Both the position numbers and the translations under genes were made by a program. A DNA stretch of 64,000 nucleotides, from the NCBI GenBank assembly GCA_026125895.1, contig JAHCKG010000019.1, positions 27,029 through 91,028 of the forward strand, given 5' to 3'. Below are positions 34,242 through 42,272 of the stretch, piece after piece (position 1 is the first letter of the stretch; the number at the start of each line of letters is the position of its first letter). This stretch comes from Pseudolabrys sp. (lineage in GTDB: Bacteria > Pseudomonadota > Alphaproteobacteria > Rhizobiales > Xanthobacteraceae). The notes under the pieces are model-generated. The model saw only the letters and a list, made by a program, of their open reading frames with translations, was not told where the DNA came from and did not search any database.

Positions 34242-34266
34242 ACGCCCTTCCCTATCGGACGAATAC

Positions 34267-34297
34267 AAAACGCCGGCGAGAGATCGCCGGCGTTTTT
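34267..34297 (+). terminator. Intrinsic terminator of the L,D-transpeptidase gene
   Basis: CGCCGGCGA (34271-34279) pairs with TCGCCGGCG (34284-34292) around GAGA. AAAA before and TTTT(T) after extend the stem, so it can work for both converging genes. Confidence 0.88.
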
Positions 34298-34316
34298 GTT
34301 TGTCAGCTATTCGACG

Positions 34317-35531
34317 TCAGGCTGAGCGTTCGCGCGGCGACAACAGGTAGATGCCGAGCGCGATCGCGAGCGCAATGCCAAAGGCGGTGAACAGCCGGCC
34401 ATAGAGGATATCGGGCGCCACCGCCGCGATTTCGGCCGCCTTGACGTAGCGGCCCGACAGCCACTGCCCGATGCCGGCGCCACCGAAGAACAACAGATTC
34501 ATCATCGTCACGCCCTGCCCCAGCAAATGAGCCGGCAGGAACGCACGCGCATGCGCGAGCAGGATCGCAAAGCTCGCCCCGAAGCCGGCCACGGCGAAAA
34601 GCAGCGCGAGAGCCAGCACGCCCGAATGGCTTCCAAACAAGCCGAGCACCAGCCAGCCGGCGACCGCCACCACGGTGCCGGCCGCGAGCGTGACCTTGGC
34701 ATCACGCAGATAGCGGTTCGCCGGCGCGTAGAGCACGCCGCCGACCGCCAGCGCGAGTCCCATTGCGGTGGCGCTGAGGCCAACGGCCTGCGCGCTAAAG
34801 TGATGCACCTGCGCCAGGTAAGGCGCGATCCACAATCCGCGCACCGCTGCGATCACGGCGTAGCACACGAAAGCTATCGGCACGATCGGCCAGAGGGCGC
34901 GGATGGCGACGATCTGTTTCGTCGCGGCGAGTGTGGAAATCTTGCCGCCCGGCGCTTCGATGCGCGGCGGGTCGCGCAGCACGAGGACGATCAGCAAGAG
35001 GCTGACGAGCGTAACGCCGGCCATGCCGAAGATGGTCGGGCGCCAGCCGAAGGCGGCGACGGCCAGCGTCAACGGCGCGCCGCTGACCGGATCGCCCAGC
35101 GTGCCGAGGCCGAACAGCAGCGACGACAAGGTCGCAAACCGTGCGGCCGAATAGACGCGGCCGATGACATAGAAGCCGGCCATCATCACCGGAGAAAAGC
35201 CGACGCCAAGCAACGCCATGGCGAGCGACACCTGCCACGGCCGGCCGGCCAGGCTCAGCAGAACGCCGCCGGCGACGGCGCAGCTCAGGCCCAGAATGAG
35301 AATGCGGCGCGGCCCGAAGCGGTCGAGCGTCAGCGCGACCGGCACCTGCGTCAGCGCGAAAGCCAGGAGGAACGTGGCCTGCAGCCCGGCGAGACCGGCG
35401 GCGTCGAAACCGAACTCACGCGACAGATCGCCGGCCACGACGGCCAGGAAAGGCCGGTAAAAATTGCCAAGGAAGTAAGGAAACAGGAGCGCGAAAAACA
35501 CGGAGCAGACTACATTTCGAGGATCAGGCAA
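34317..35531 (-). CDS. MFS transporter
   Basis: A 404-residue major facilitator with 12 predicted membrane helices. The loop 2-3 motif reads LDRFGPRRILILG (a DRxGRR-like motif A), and the helix-5 region is GVGFSPVMMAGFYVIGRV. It resembles the CynX/NimT-like or general drug/anion branches; the substrate is not recognisable. The start is a TTG at 35531 giving MPDPRNVVCSVFF; no better start lies near. It converges on the transpeptidase gene at a shared terminator and lies just downstream of tRNA-His. Confidence 0.82.
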   Translation of the reverse strand: MPDPRNVVCSVFFALLFPYFLGNFYRPFLAVVAGDLSREFGFDAAGLAGLQATFLLAFALTQVPVALTLDRFGPRRILILGLSCAVAGGVLLSLAGRPWQVSLAMALLGVGFSPVMMAGFYVIGRVYSAARFATLSSLLFGLGTLGDPVSGAPLTLAVAAFGWRPTIFGMAGVTLVSLLLIVLVLRDPPRIEAPGGKISTLAATKQIVAIRALWPIVPIAFVCYAVIAAVRGLWIAPYLAQVHHFSAQAVGLSATAMGLALAVGGVLYAPANRYLRDAKVTLAAGTVVAVAGWLVLGLFGSHSGVLALALLFAVAGFGASFAILLAHARAFLPAHLLGQGVTMMNLLFFGGAGIGQWLSGRYVKAAEIAAVAPDILYGRLFTAFGIALAIALGIYLLSPRERSA

Positions 35532-35551
35532 TCCGCTTCGGTTTTATCAAG

Positions 35552-35628
35552 TGGTACAGGCGGGTGGACTTGAACCACCGACCTCCGGTTCCACAGACCG
35601 GCGCTCTAACCAACTGAGCTACGCCTGC
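35552..35628 (-). tRNA. tRNA-His (GTG)
   Basis: A 77-nt cloverleaf with anticodon GTG in a CCGGT-CTGTGGA-ACCGG arm, T-arm GGTGG-TTCAAGT-CCACC, and encoded CCA. The base before position 1 is T, not the G-1 that marks tRNA-His in most bacteria, and the discriminator is A73 (not C73), with G1-U72. This matches the alphaproteobacterial variant read by a divergent histidyl-tRNA synthetase. Confidence 0.95.
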
Positions 35629-35878
35629 ATACACATCGCCAGTGCCCGAGGGCCTCAAGCCGTCGAGGGCAGAACGGCTCCCGAAGGCTTACGGGGCCCG
35701 CAAAGGGCCCCGGACGCGGCGCGAACCTAAGAGCCACGCCCGGCTTTGGCAAGCGCTTTGGCCGCCGAGAAAACTTTGATTTTTCGGCCGCGAAGGCCCG
35801 CGCTATGGCCGCTCAAGCAGCAAAAAGCCCGGGCCAGAGGCCCGGGCGGATTTGTTGGCGTCGATCCAATCCGGTCGC

Positions 35879-36373
35879 TCAGGCGGCCTGGTTGATCTTG
35901 GCGAAGGTCTCTTTCATCGGCTCGGCCGACTCGGTCGCGACCTTCTGGGCCTGCGCCGTCAGTTCCTTGGTCTGAGCCGTCAGCGCGTCGAAACGGTTGC
36001 GCATGAAGGCGGTGGTGAGCTCGAGCACCTGCGAATACGACTTGGCGCCCATCAGTTCGCCCATCAGATCGAAGGCAGCGTTCGAATTGGCGCGCGCCGT
36101 CTCGATGAGCTTGAGGTTGTAGTCGGTGCAGCCCTTGGCGGCGATCGCGTAGGTCTCTTCGAGAGTCTCGGTGGTCTTTTCGGCGTTGGCCTTGATCTTC
36201 TCGTAGCCTTCCTTCGCCTGGGCGATGCCCTTCTCGGCGAATTCGCGGAAGGCCGGCGGTACTTCCATATTCGGCACGTCGAACTTCGGGATGTCGAATT
36301 TCGGCATCTGGAACATCGACTCGTTCACGGCGAAAAGCTTCGGCTTGTTTTCCATGGCAGTTTCGTCGGACAT
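35879..36373 (-). CDS. Phasin family protein
   Basis: A 164-residue phasin, an amphipathic helical protein that coats polyhydroxybutyrate granules. The phasin domain runs from PPAFREFAEKGIAQAKEGYE through KLIETARANSNAAFDLMGEL to RNRFDALTAQTKELTAQAQK. I start at the ATG 36373 (MSDETAMENKPK) because AAAGGATCA precedes it. Its promoter region carries paired TGC-NNT-GCAACA boxes. A second phasin lies upstream on the same strand. No PHB synthase or PhaR gene is in the window. Confidence 0.9.
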   Translation of the reverse strand: MSDETAMENKPKLFAVNESMFQMPKFDIPKFDVPNMEVPPAFREFAEKGIAQAKEGYEKIKANAEKTTETLEETYAIAAKGCTDYNLKLIETARANSNAAFDLMGELMGAKSYSQVLELTTAFMRNRFDALTAQTKELTAQAQKVATESAEPMKETFAKINQAA

Positions 36374-36489
36374 GGGGGTGATCCTTTGTGAGGACATTTC
36401 CGGCTGCGTACGGACCGCTGCCCTCTGCCGGTCCGTAAGCGATGTGAGCAATCGCTGTCGCTCCCCGCAGGAAGCGACCTTGCCAGCTC

Positions 36490-36538
36490 AATATAAGCGC
36501 CATCGAGTGCATTGCAACAAAAATATTGCGATGCAACA
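36490..36538 (-). promoter_or_regulatory. Phasin promoter with PhaR-like boxes
   Basis: On the minus strand, TTGCAA (plus 36512-36517) and TATATT (plus 36490-36495) are 16 bp apart. Two direct repeats, TGCATTGCAACA (36508-36519) and TGCGATGCAACA (36527-36538), overlap and flank the -35. They resemble the TGC-N-GCA operators of the PHB regulator PhaR. Confidence 0.55.
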
Positions 36539-36576
36539 TGAAATGAACGGTAATTTAATACCGAAGGAGGCGCCGC

Positions 36577-36936
36577 CTATTTTGGAGTCATCTTCGACGC
36601 GTGCGCCGACAGCGCCTTGGCCTGCTCCGACAAGGTAGCGATCTGGCTCTTGATGTATTCGACCTGGAGCTCGGTCACTTCCTTGGCGTCCTTGGCCTTG
36701 AGCAGCCGATGGGCGAGGTCGAACGAGGCGGTCAGGTTGCGCTCGGCAAAGCTCATGGCGAGCTGGCCGGCCTCCTTGGCGTTGCTCTGCAAGCTCTTGG
36801 CTTGGGTCTCGGCGGTGCCGACGGCGTGGCGGCTGGCGGCGACAAAGCTGTCGAAGGCCTGCTTGGCCTGGTCCATGCTCTTCTCGGCGAATTCACGCAT
36901 CTCGGCCGGAATTTGGTACTTCATGTCCTGCGCCAT
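36577..36936 (-). CDS. Phasin family protein
   Basis: A 119-residue phasin, with EMREFAEKSMDQAKQAFDSF at the start of the domain, then GTAETQAKSLQSNAKEAGQL and a C-terminal KSQIATLSEQAKALSAHASK helix. It is shorter than its neighbour but shares the EFAEKxxxQAK pattern, so the two are probably an old duplication. The ATG at 36936 has AAGGAG seven bases ahead. A gap of about 200 bp with its own promoter separates it from the next phasin, so the two need not be co-transcribed. Confidence 0.9.
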   Translation of the reverse strand: MAQDMKYQIPAEMREFAEKSMDQAKQAFDSFVAASRHAVGTAETQAKSLQSNAKEAGQLAMSFAERNLTASFDLAHRLLKAKDAKEVTELQVEYIKSQIATLSEQAKALSAHASKMTPK

Positions 36937-37159
36937 GGTGGGAACTCCTTGGGTGGTTTTCAGCCTCACGGTCGGCGAATCCTACCCCGTCTGTCCAGCG
37001 GATGTGTGACGGGCTGCCCCCGCGGTTTCCGTAAAATCGGCCGGATTAAGGTTACTCCGGTATGAATGGGGGCGACAGGGCCAGTTGCATGGACCTGCCT
37101 TGGCGCCCGCCGTATTAATGCTTTGTTAGTTGTAACTTTTTGCGGTTTTCCGACGCGCA

Positions 37160-40051
37160 ATGGACCGGGCGACACAACAAGAACAATGGCTCGACGATGC
37201 TCGTCTGGCCGAATACGCGCTCGCGCCGGCGCCAGTCTGGCTCTGGAGCGCCGACGCCCGCGCCGTCCTGTGGGCGAACGCCGGGGCCGCCGCGATCTTC
37301 AACGCGCCGACGGCGGCCGACCTGGCGCAGCAGACCTTCGATCCGCATCATACCGCCGCGGCGCAGATCAAACGCCTTGCCGGCACGCTACCGCCGGCCG
37401 GCATCAAACGTCTCGAGCGCCTGCGCGGCTTCGGCGCGCCGCTCGGCGGCGTGCTGACCTGCCTGTGTTCGCGGCTCAAGCTCGCCGACAACTCGGAAGC
37501 CATTCTGGTCACCGCCACCGAGCGCGCCGGTCAGGAATTCACCTTGCGCGAACGCGCGCGGCGCCTCATCGCCACCGTCGATCGGCCGGTGGCGCTGTTC
37601 ACCGCCGACGGCGAACTGATCGAGGCCAATGCCGCAGGCCGCCAACGGCTCGGCGACAAGTCGGATCTCGTCGCGCTCGACCTCGTAGGGCTGGCGCGCG
37701 AAGCCAGCCATAACGGCCGCGCCGAAGGCGACAGCGCCGCCGGCGCAGTGACCTTGCGCAAGCTCGGCGCCGGTACGACCGACGCGTTGCTGCTGCAATT
37801 CGCCGCCGCGAAGCCGGAAACGGCGCCAGCGCCGGCACCTGCGAACGATGTCGTTGCGCTCAAGCCGGTCGCGCCCGTAACCGCACCGAAGCCGCCGCTC
37901 GAAGCCACATCGCGCCCGCAGCCTTACCGCTTCGTCTGGCAAATGGATGCGGGCACGCATTTCACGCAAGGCATGGAGAATTTCGCGCAACTGCTCGGTC
38001 CGGAAACGGCATCGGTGCTGCTGCGCGCCTGGGCCGATATCACGCAGACGCTCGGCCTGGATCCCGAAGGACGCATCGCGCGCGCGCTGGCGGCGCGCGA
38101 GACCTGGAGCGGCGTCGTCGTGCATTGGCCGGTCGACGGCTCGAGCGAGCGCGTCGCGATCGAAATGTCCGGCCTGCCGATGTTCGATCGCGAGCGCAAC
38201 TTCACAGGCTATCGCGGCTTCGGCATCTGCCGCGCCGGGCTGCGCAACGTCGATGGAGCGGCAGCGCGTCCCGCCCCGCCAGTGACCGAGGCCAAGGTGC
38301 TGCCGTTGCGTGCGGTGACGCCGGAGCCGCCGGTGCTGCCGACGCCACCGATCGCGCCGATCGCGCCGGCCGAGGCACCCGGGCAAACGCCGTCGCTCTC
38401 TCCCGGTGAAACCAGCAATTTCGAAGAGTTGGCGCGCGAACTCAATGCGCGGCTCAAGGGTGCAGCGCGACGCGCGCCCCCGCCCGACGACACGCCCGAC
38501 TTCGCTGCCGAGCCGCTGACGGTGCCGTTGACGACGCCGGCGCCACCGGCGACTGCCGACAACAGCCGCGTGATACTCGATCGCCTACCGACTGGCATCC
38601 TCGTCTACCGGCTCAACAACTTGCTCTACGCCAACCGCGCCTTTCTCGACTGGACCGGTTACGTCAGCCTCGCGGCGCTGACCGAAGCCGGCGGTCTCGA
38701 CAGCCTTTTCATTGAGCCGTCGCGTGACGGCAACGGCGCGACGACGTCCAATGGCAATGGGGGTGGCCACCACGCCAAGTCGCTGACGATCAACACCGTC
38801 AGCGGCGAGCGCAAGCCGGTTCAAGGCAAATTGTTCAGCGTGCCATGGGGCGGCGAGAACGCGCTGGTGCTGATGATCCAGACCAACGGCGTCGCCGAGG
38901 CTCATACGCAGTCCAACGATGCCACGCTGCGCCGGCTTGAAAGCGAAGCGACCGAACTGCGCGCCATTCTCGACACCGCGACCGACGGCGTGCTGGTGCT
39001 CGACCGCGCCGGCCGCGTCCTTTCCGCCAACCGCTCGGCGCAAGCCTTGTTCGGCTACGACGCCGCCGACTTCACCGATCTGGGCTTGGGCGAACTGTTC
39101 GCACCGGAAAGCCGGCGCAGCATGCTCGATTATCTCGATCGGGTTGCCGGGGACCGCGGCAGCCTGCCCGATGCCGGCCGCGAAGCCATCGGCCGTTTCA
39201 AGCGTGGCGGCCTGGTGCCGCTCTACGTCACCATGGGCCGGCTCGAAAACGGCGACAAGTTCTGCGCCGTGCTGCGCGACCTCACCGCCTGGAAGCGCAC
39301 CGAGGAAGAACTGATCAATGCGCGACGCGAGGCCGAACGCGTCTCGACCGCCAAATCGGAATTCCTCGCCAAGATCAGCCACGAGATCCGCACGCCGCTT
39401 AATGCCATCATCGGTTTTTCCGAAGTGATGATGGACGAGCGTTTCGGCGCCATCGGCAACGACCGATACAGGCAGTACCTCAAGGACATTCATTCGTCGG
39501 GCGGACACCTGATCTCGCTGCTCAACGATCTGCTCGATCTTTCGAAGATCGAAGCCGGCAAGCTCGATCTCACTTTCGCCAGCGTCAACTTGAACGATAT
39601 CGTCCAGGAATGCGTGGCGATGATGCAGCAGCAGGCCAATCGCGAGCGCGTCATCATCCGCACCTCGCTGTCGCCGAACCTGCCGCCGATCGTCGCCGAC
39701 GCGCGCTCCGTGCGGCAGATCGCGCTCAACATCCTGTCGAACTCGATCAAGTTCACCGGCGCCGGCGGCCAGGTCATCGTCTCGACCGCGGTCAATGACG
39801 ACAACGAAGCAAGCCTGCGCGTGCGCGATACCGGCGCCGGCATGAGCGAATTGGAATTGCAGACGGCGCTGGAGCCGTTCCGGCAGCTTTCGACGACCTC
39901 GCGCTGGGGCGCCAGCGGCACCGGCCTCGGCCTGCCGATCACCAAGGCGCTGGCGGAAGCCAATCACGCCCGGTTCCGCATCACCAGCCGGCCCGACGAC
40001 GGAACCCTGGTCGAAGTCGCCTTCCCGGCGACCCGGGTGCTGGCGGAATAA
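37160..40051 (+). CDS. PAS-domain sensor histidine kinase (PdhS/PleC-like)
   Basis: A 963-residue cytoplasmic kinase with no membrane helix. Several weak N-terminal PAS-like regions joined by Pro/Ala-rich linkers precede a clear PAS domain (about 610-730: ATDGVLVLDRAGRVLSANRS). The HisKA domain has the phospho-acceptor H741 in ISHEIRTPLNAIIGFSEVMM, and the HATPase has NILSNSIKFTGAGG, DTGAGMSELE and GTGLGLPITKALAE. The HisKA sequence (ERFGAIGNDRYRQYLKDIHS) is close to that of alphaproteobacterial cell-cycle kinases PdhS/PleC/DivJ, which signal to DivK and PleD. That assignment is an inference. The N-terminus lacks an obvious ribosome site. Confidence 0.85.
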   Translation: MDRATQQEQWLDDARLAEYALAPAPVWLWSADARAVLWANAGAAAIFNAPTAADLAQQTFDPHHTAAAQIKRLAGTLPPAGIKRLERLRGFGAPLGGVLTCLCSRLKLADNSEAILVTATERAGQEFTLRERARRLIATVDRPVALFTADGELIEANAAGRQRLGDKSDLVALDLVGLAREASHNGRAEGDSAAGAVTLRKLGAGTTDALLLQFAAAKPETAPAPAPANDVVALKPVAPVTAPKPPLEATSRPQPYRFVWQMDAGTHFTQGMENFAQLLGPETASVLLRAWADITQTLGLDPEGRIARALAARETWSGVVVHWPVDGSSERVAIEMSGLPMFDRERNFTGYRGFGICRAGLRNVDGAAARPAPPVTEAKVLPLRAVTPEPPVLPTPPIAPIAPAEAPGQTPSLSPGETSNFEELARELNARLKGAARRAPPPDDTPDFAAEPLTVPLTTPAPPATADNSRVILDRLPTGILVYRLNNLLYANRAFLDWTGYVSLAALTEAGGLDSLFIEPSRDGNGATTSNGNGGGHHAKSLTINTVSGERKPVQGKLFSVPWGGENALVLMIQTNGVAEAHTQSNDATLRRLESEATELRAILDTATDGVLVLDRAGRVLSANRSAQALFGYDAADFTDLGLGELFAPESRRSMLDYLDRVAGDRGSLPDAGREAIGRFKRGGLVPLYVTMGRLENGDKFCAVLRDLTAWKRTEEELINARREAERVSTAKSEFLAKISHEIRTPLNAIIGFSEVMMDERFGAIGNDRYRQYLKDIHSSGGHLISLLNDLLDLSKIEAGKLDLTFASVNLNDIVQECVAMMQQQANRERVIIRTSLSPNLPPIVADARSVRQIALNILSNSIKFTGAGGQVIVSTAVNDDNEASLRVRDTGAGMSELELQTALEPFRQLSTTSRWGASGTGLGLPITKALAEANHARFRITSRPDDGTLVEVAFPATRVLAE

Positions 40052-40074
40052 GGCACGCGGACGCGAGTTCGCGC

Positions 40075-40165
40075 TCCGCTCGTCCCTGCGAAAGCGGGGA
40101 CCCAGTGACAGGCCCATGAATAGACTAATCCGCTTTGATCCCCCGCTTTCGCGGAGGTAAGCGGA
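40075..40165. repeat. Dispersed palindromic repeat, family B (copy 3)
   Basis: A 91-bp element with inverted ends TCCGCT/AGCGGA, each arm carrying a small hairpin (GTCCCTGCGAAAGCGGGGAC and CCCCGCTTTCGCGG). It matches 10841-10933. It lies between the kinase and the DUF1194 gene. Confidence 0.75.
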
Positions 40166-40237
40166 TTATGTATCGGCGCCATTCCATTCCCCGGGGTTTC
40201 AGGTAGCTTTATCGTTCAGCGGCAAGCGAGGCTCGTC

Positions 40238-40978
40238 ATGCGACGGTGGTTTCGTTCGGCTCTTCTTCTCAGCTTCGCCATTGCTCTGGCGTTTGCTCGC
40301 GCCGCGCACGCCGCCGAGAAGGTGGACCTGCTGCTGGTGCTGGCGTCCGATGTGTCGCGCAGCGTCACCGCCGACAAATTCAAGCTGCAACGCGAGGGCT
40401 ATGCCGCGGCGATCGCCAATCCGCGCGTGCTCGATGCCGTCAAGGGCGGCCGTCACGGCCGTATCGCCGTTCAGTTCATCGAATGGTCGGGCTTCGGCAA
40501 CCAGAAGGTCGTGATCGACTGGACCATCATCGACGGCGAACGCGCGGCCCATGCCTTCGGTACGCGCATGTTGGAGGAGCCGCGGGCCTTCGCCGACCGC
40601 ACCTCGATCAGCGGCGGGATCGAGGCGGCGATGGCCGAGCTCGACAAGGCGCCTTACGAGTCCGAACGGCAGACCATCGACGTTTCCGGCGACGGCACCA
40701 ACAACTCCGGGCGCGATGTCGCGGCGGTGCGCGATCAAGCCATCAACAAAGGCATCGTCATCAACGGCCTGGTGATCCTCAGCGATACGCCGATGCCGTG
40801 GAATCCCGAACACACCAATCCGCCCGGCGGCCTCGCCAAATATTATCGCGACAATGTCACCGGCGGTCCCGGCAGTTTCGTCATGGAAGCGCAGAGCTTC
40901 GAATCGTTCGGCGATGCGATCCTGAAAAAGATGATTGCGGAGATCGCCGATGCCGGCGGCGGTAACGCGCTCCGCTGA
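40238..40978 (+). CDS. DUF1194 secreted protein (von Willebrand A-like)
   Basis: A 246-residue exported protein. The Sec signal is RSALLLSFAIALAFARAAHA. The mature part opens VDLLLVLASDVSRSVTADKF, where D-x-S-x-S is a MIDAS-like metal site, and contains RTSISGGIEAAMAELDKAPY and QTIDVSGDGTNNSGRDVAAV, as in DUF1194 proteins with a von Willebrand A fold. It probably binds a partner protein in the periplasm; no partner is adjacent. It is monocistronic, between a repeat and the iron transporter genes. Confidence 0.85.
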   Translation: MRRWFRSALLLSFAIALAFARAAHAAEKVDLLLVLASDVSRSVTADKFKLQREGYAAAIANPRVLDAVKGGRHGRIAVQFIEWSGFGNQKVVIDWTIIDGERAAHAFGTRMLEEPRAFADRTSISGGIEAAMAELDKAPYESERQTIDVSGDGTNNSGRDVAAVRDQAINKGIVINGLVILSDTPMPWNPEHTNPPGGLAKYYRDNVTGGPGSFVMEAQSFESFGDAILKKMIAEIADAGGGNALR

Positions 40979-41234
40979 AACGGCAAAACGGCGCGGCCGT
41001 GGCTACGGCACATTGTCGCAAGCGGCGGCTCCGGCAGCGGCCGCGCCGCGTGGCGGCACGGATATCCCCCTGCCGAAACAGGCTTTTTCATCCCACGGCG
41101 GGCCCGCCGCGCAGCCTGTAATCATTCTAAACTATTGGTTTTAAAGAGGAATTCATATTGACCGGCGCGGCCTGGCGCAGCCACATAACGCCGGCCTGAC
41201 GCAGCTTGCGCGCGCCATCCCGGAGATTTCAGAC

Positions 41235-42254
41235 ATGTTGAAGCCATCGATTATCGCGTGTGTCGCCGCCTCGATCGCGACCCTCGTCGCGTCTGCGCCG
41301 GCCACCGCCCAGGGCGAGGTCAACGTCTACAGCTATCGCGAAACCAAGCTCATCCAGCCGCTGTTCGAGGCCTTCACCAAGGACACCGGCATCAAGGTCA
41401 ACGTCATCTCGGCGAGCTCCGGCCTCGAGCAGCGCATCAAGACCGAGGGCGAGAGCAGCCCGGCCGACGTGCTGCTCACCGTCGATATCGGCCGCCTCGA
41501 AGATGCGGTAAACGCCGGCATCAGCCAGCCGATCGTCTCGGCCGAACTCGACAAAGTGGTGCCCGCGCAGTTCCGCGATCCGGAAGGCCACTGGTACGCG
41601 ATCTCGATGCGCGCCCGCGTCATCTACGCCTCGGCCGAGCGCGTGAAGCAGAGCGCGATCACCTATGACGAACTCGCAGACCCGAAGTGGAAGGGCAAGA
41701 TCTGCATCCGCTCCGGTCAGCACATGTACAACAACGCGCTGTTCGCCGCTTACGTCGCCAAGCACGGCGAAGCGAAGGCCGAAGCCTGGCTCAAGGGCAT
41801 CAAGGCCAACCTGGCGCAGAAGCCGTCGGGCGGCGATCGCGAGACCGCGCGCGACGTCGCGGCCGGCAAGTGCGACCTCGGTATCGGCAACACCTATTAC
41901 TGGGCGCTGATGACGCAGAACCCGCAGCAGAAGCCCTGGGCCGACGCGACCAAGGTGATCCTGCCGACCTTCGAAGGCGGCGGCACGCATGTGAACGTCT
42001 CCGGCGTCGTGCTCGCCAAGCACGCGCCGAACAAGGCCAATGCGATGAAACTGATCGAATGGCTGGCCGGCGAGAAGGCGCAGCACATGTATGCCGACGT
42101 CAACTTCGAATATCCGTTGCGCCCCGGCATCGCCGTCAATCCGATCATCGCCGGCTATGGCACGCTCAACCCCGACCCGCTGCCGCTATCGAAGATTGCA
42201 GCCTCGAAAAAGACGGCCTCGGAACTGGTCGACAAGGTCGGCTTCGACAACTGA
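41235..42254 (+). CDS. Iron(III) ABC transporter substrate-binding protein
   Basis: A periplasmic ferric-ion-binding protein of the FbpA/FutA type (339 residues). The signal peptide is IIACVAASIATLVASAPATA, and the mature N-terminus GEVNVYSYRETKLIQPLFEA is typical. Tyrosine ligands are expected in DLGIGNTYYWALM. The permease gene follows at 18 bp. Upstream there is an AT-rich stretch with TTCTAAA (41125-41131), a half-site resembling the iron-control element bound by Irr; this is weak evidence for iron regulation. No ATPase gene follows the permease. Confidence 0.9.
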   Translation: MLKPSIIACVAASIATLVASAPATAQGEVNVYSYRETKLIQPLFEAFTKDTGIKVNVISASSGLEQRIKTEGESSPADVLLTVDIGRLEDAVNAGISQPIVSAELDKVVPAQFRDPEGHWYAISMRARVIYASAERVKQSAITYDELADPKWKGKICIRSGQHMYNNALFAAYVAKHGEAKAEAWLKGIKANLAQKPSGGDRETARDVAAGKCDLGIGNTYYWALMTQNPQQKPWADATKVILPTFEGGGTHVNVSGVVLAKHAPNKANAMKLIEWLAGEKAQHMYADVNFEYPLRPGIAVNPIIAGYGTLNPDPLPLSKIAASKKTASELVDKVGFDN

Positions 42255-42272
42255 TACGGATCTGAACAGGCT

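Noticed and set aside
32289-34268. A 659-codon minus-strand open frame
   Set aside because: Antisense shadow of the L,D-transpeptidase gene, which has a clear catalytic motif and signal peptide.
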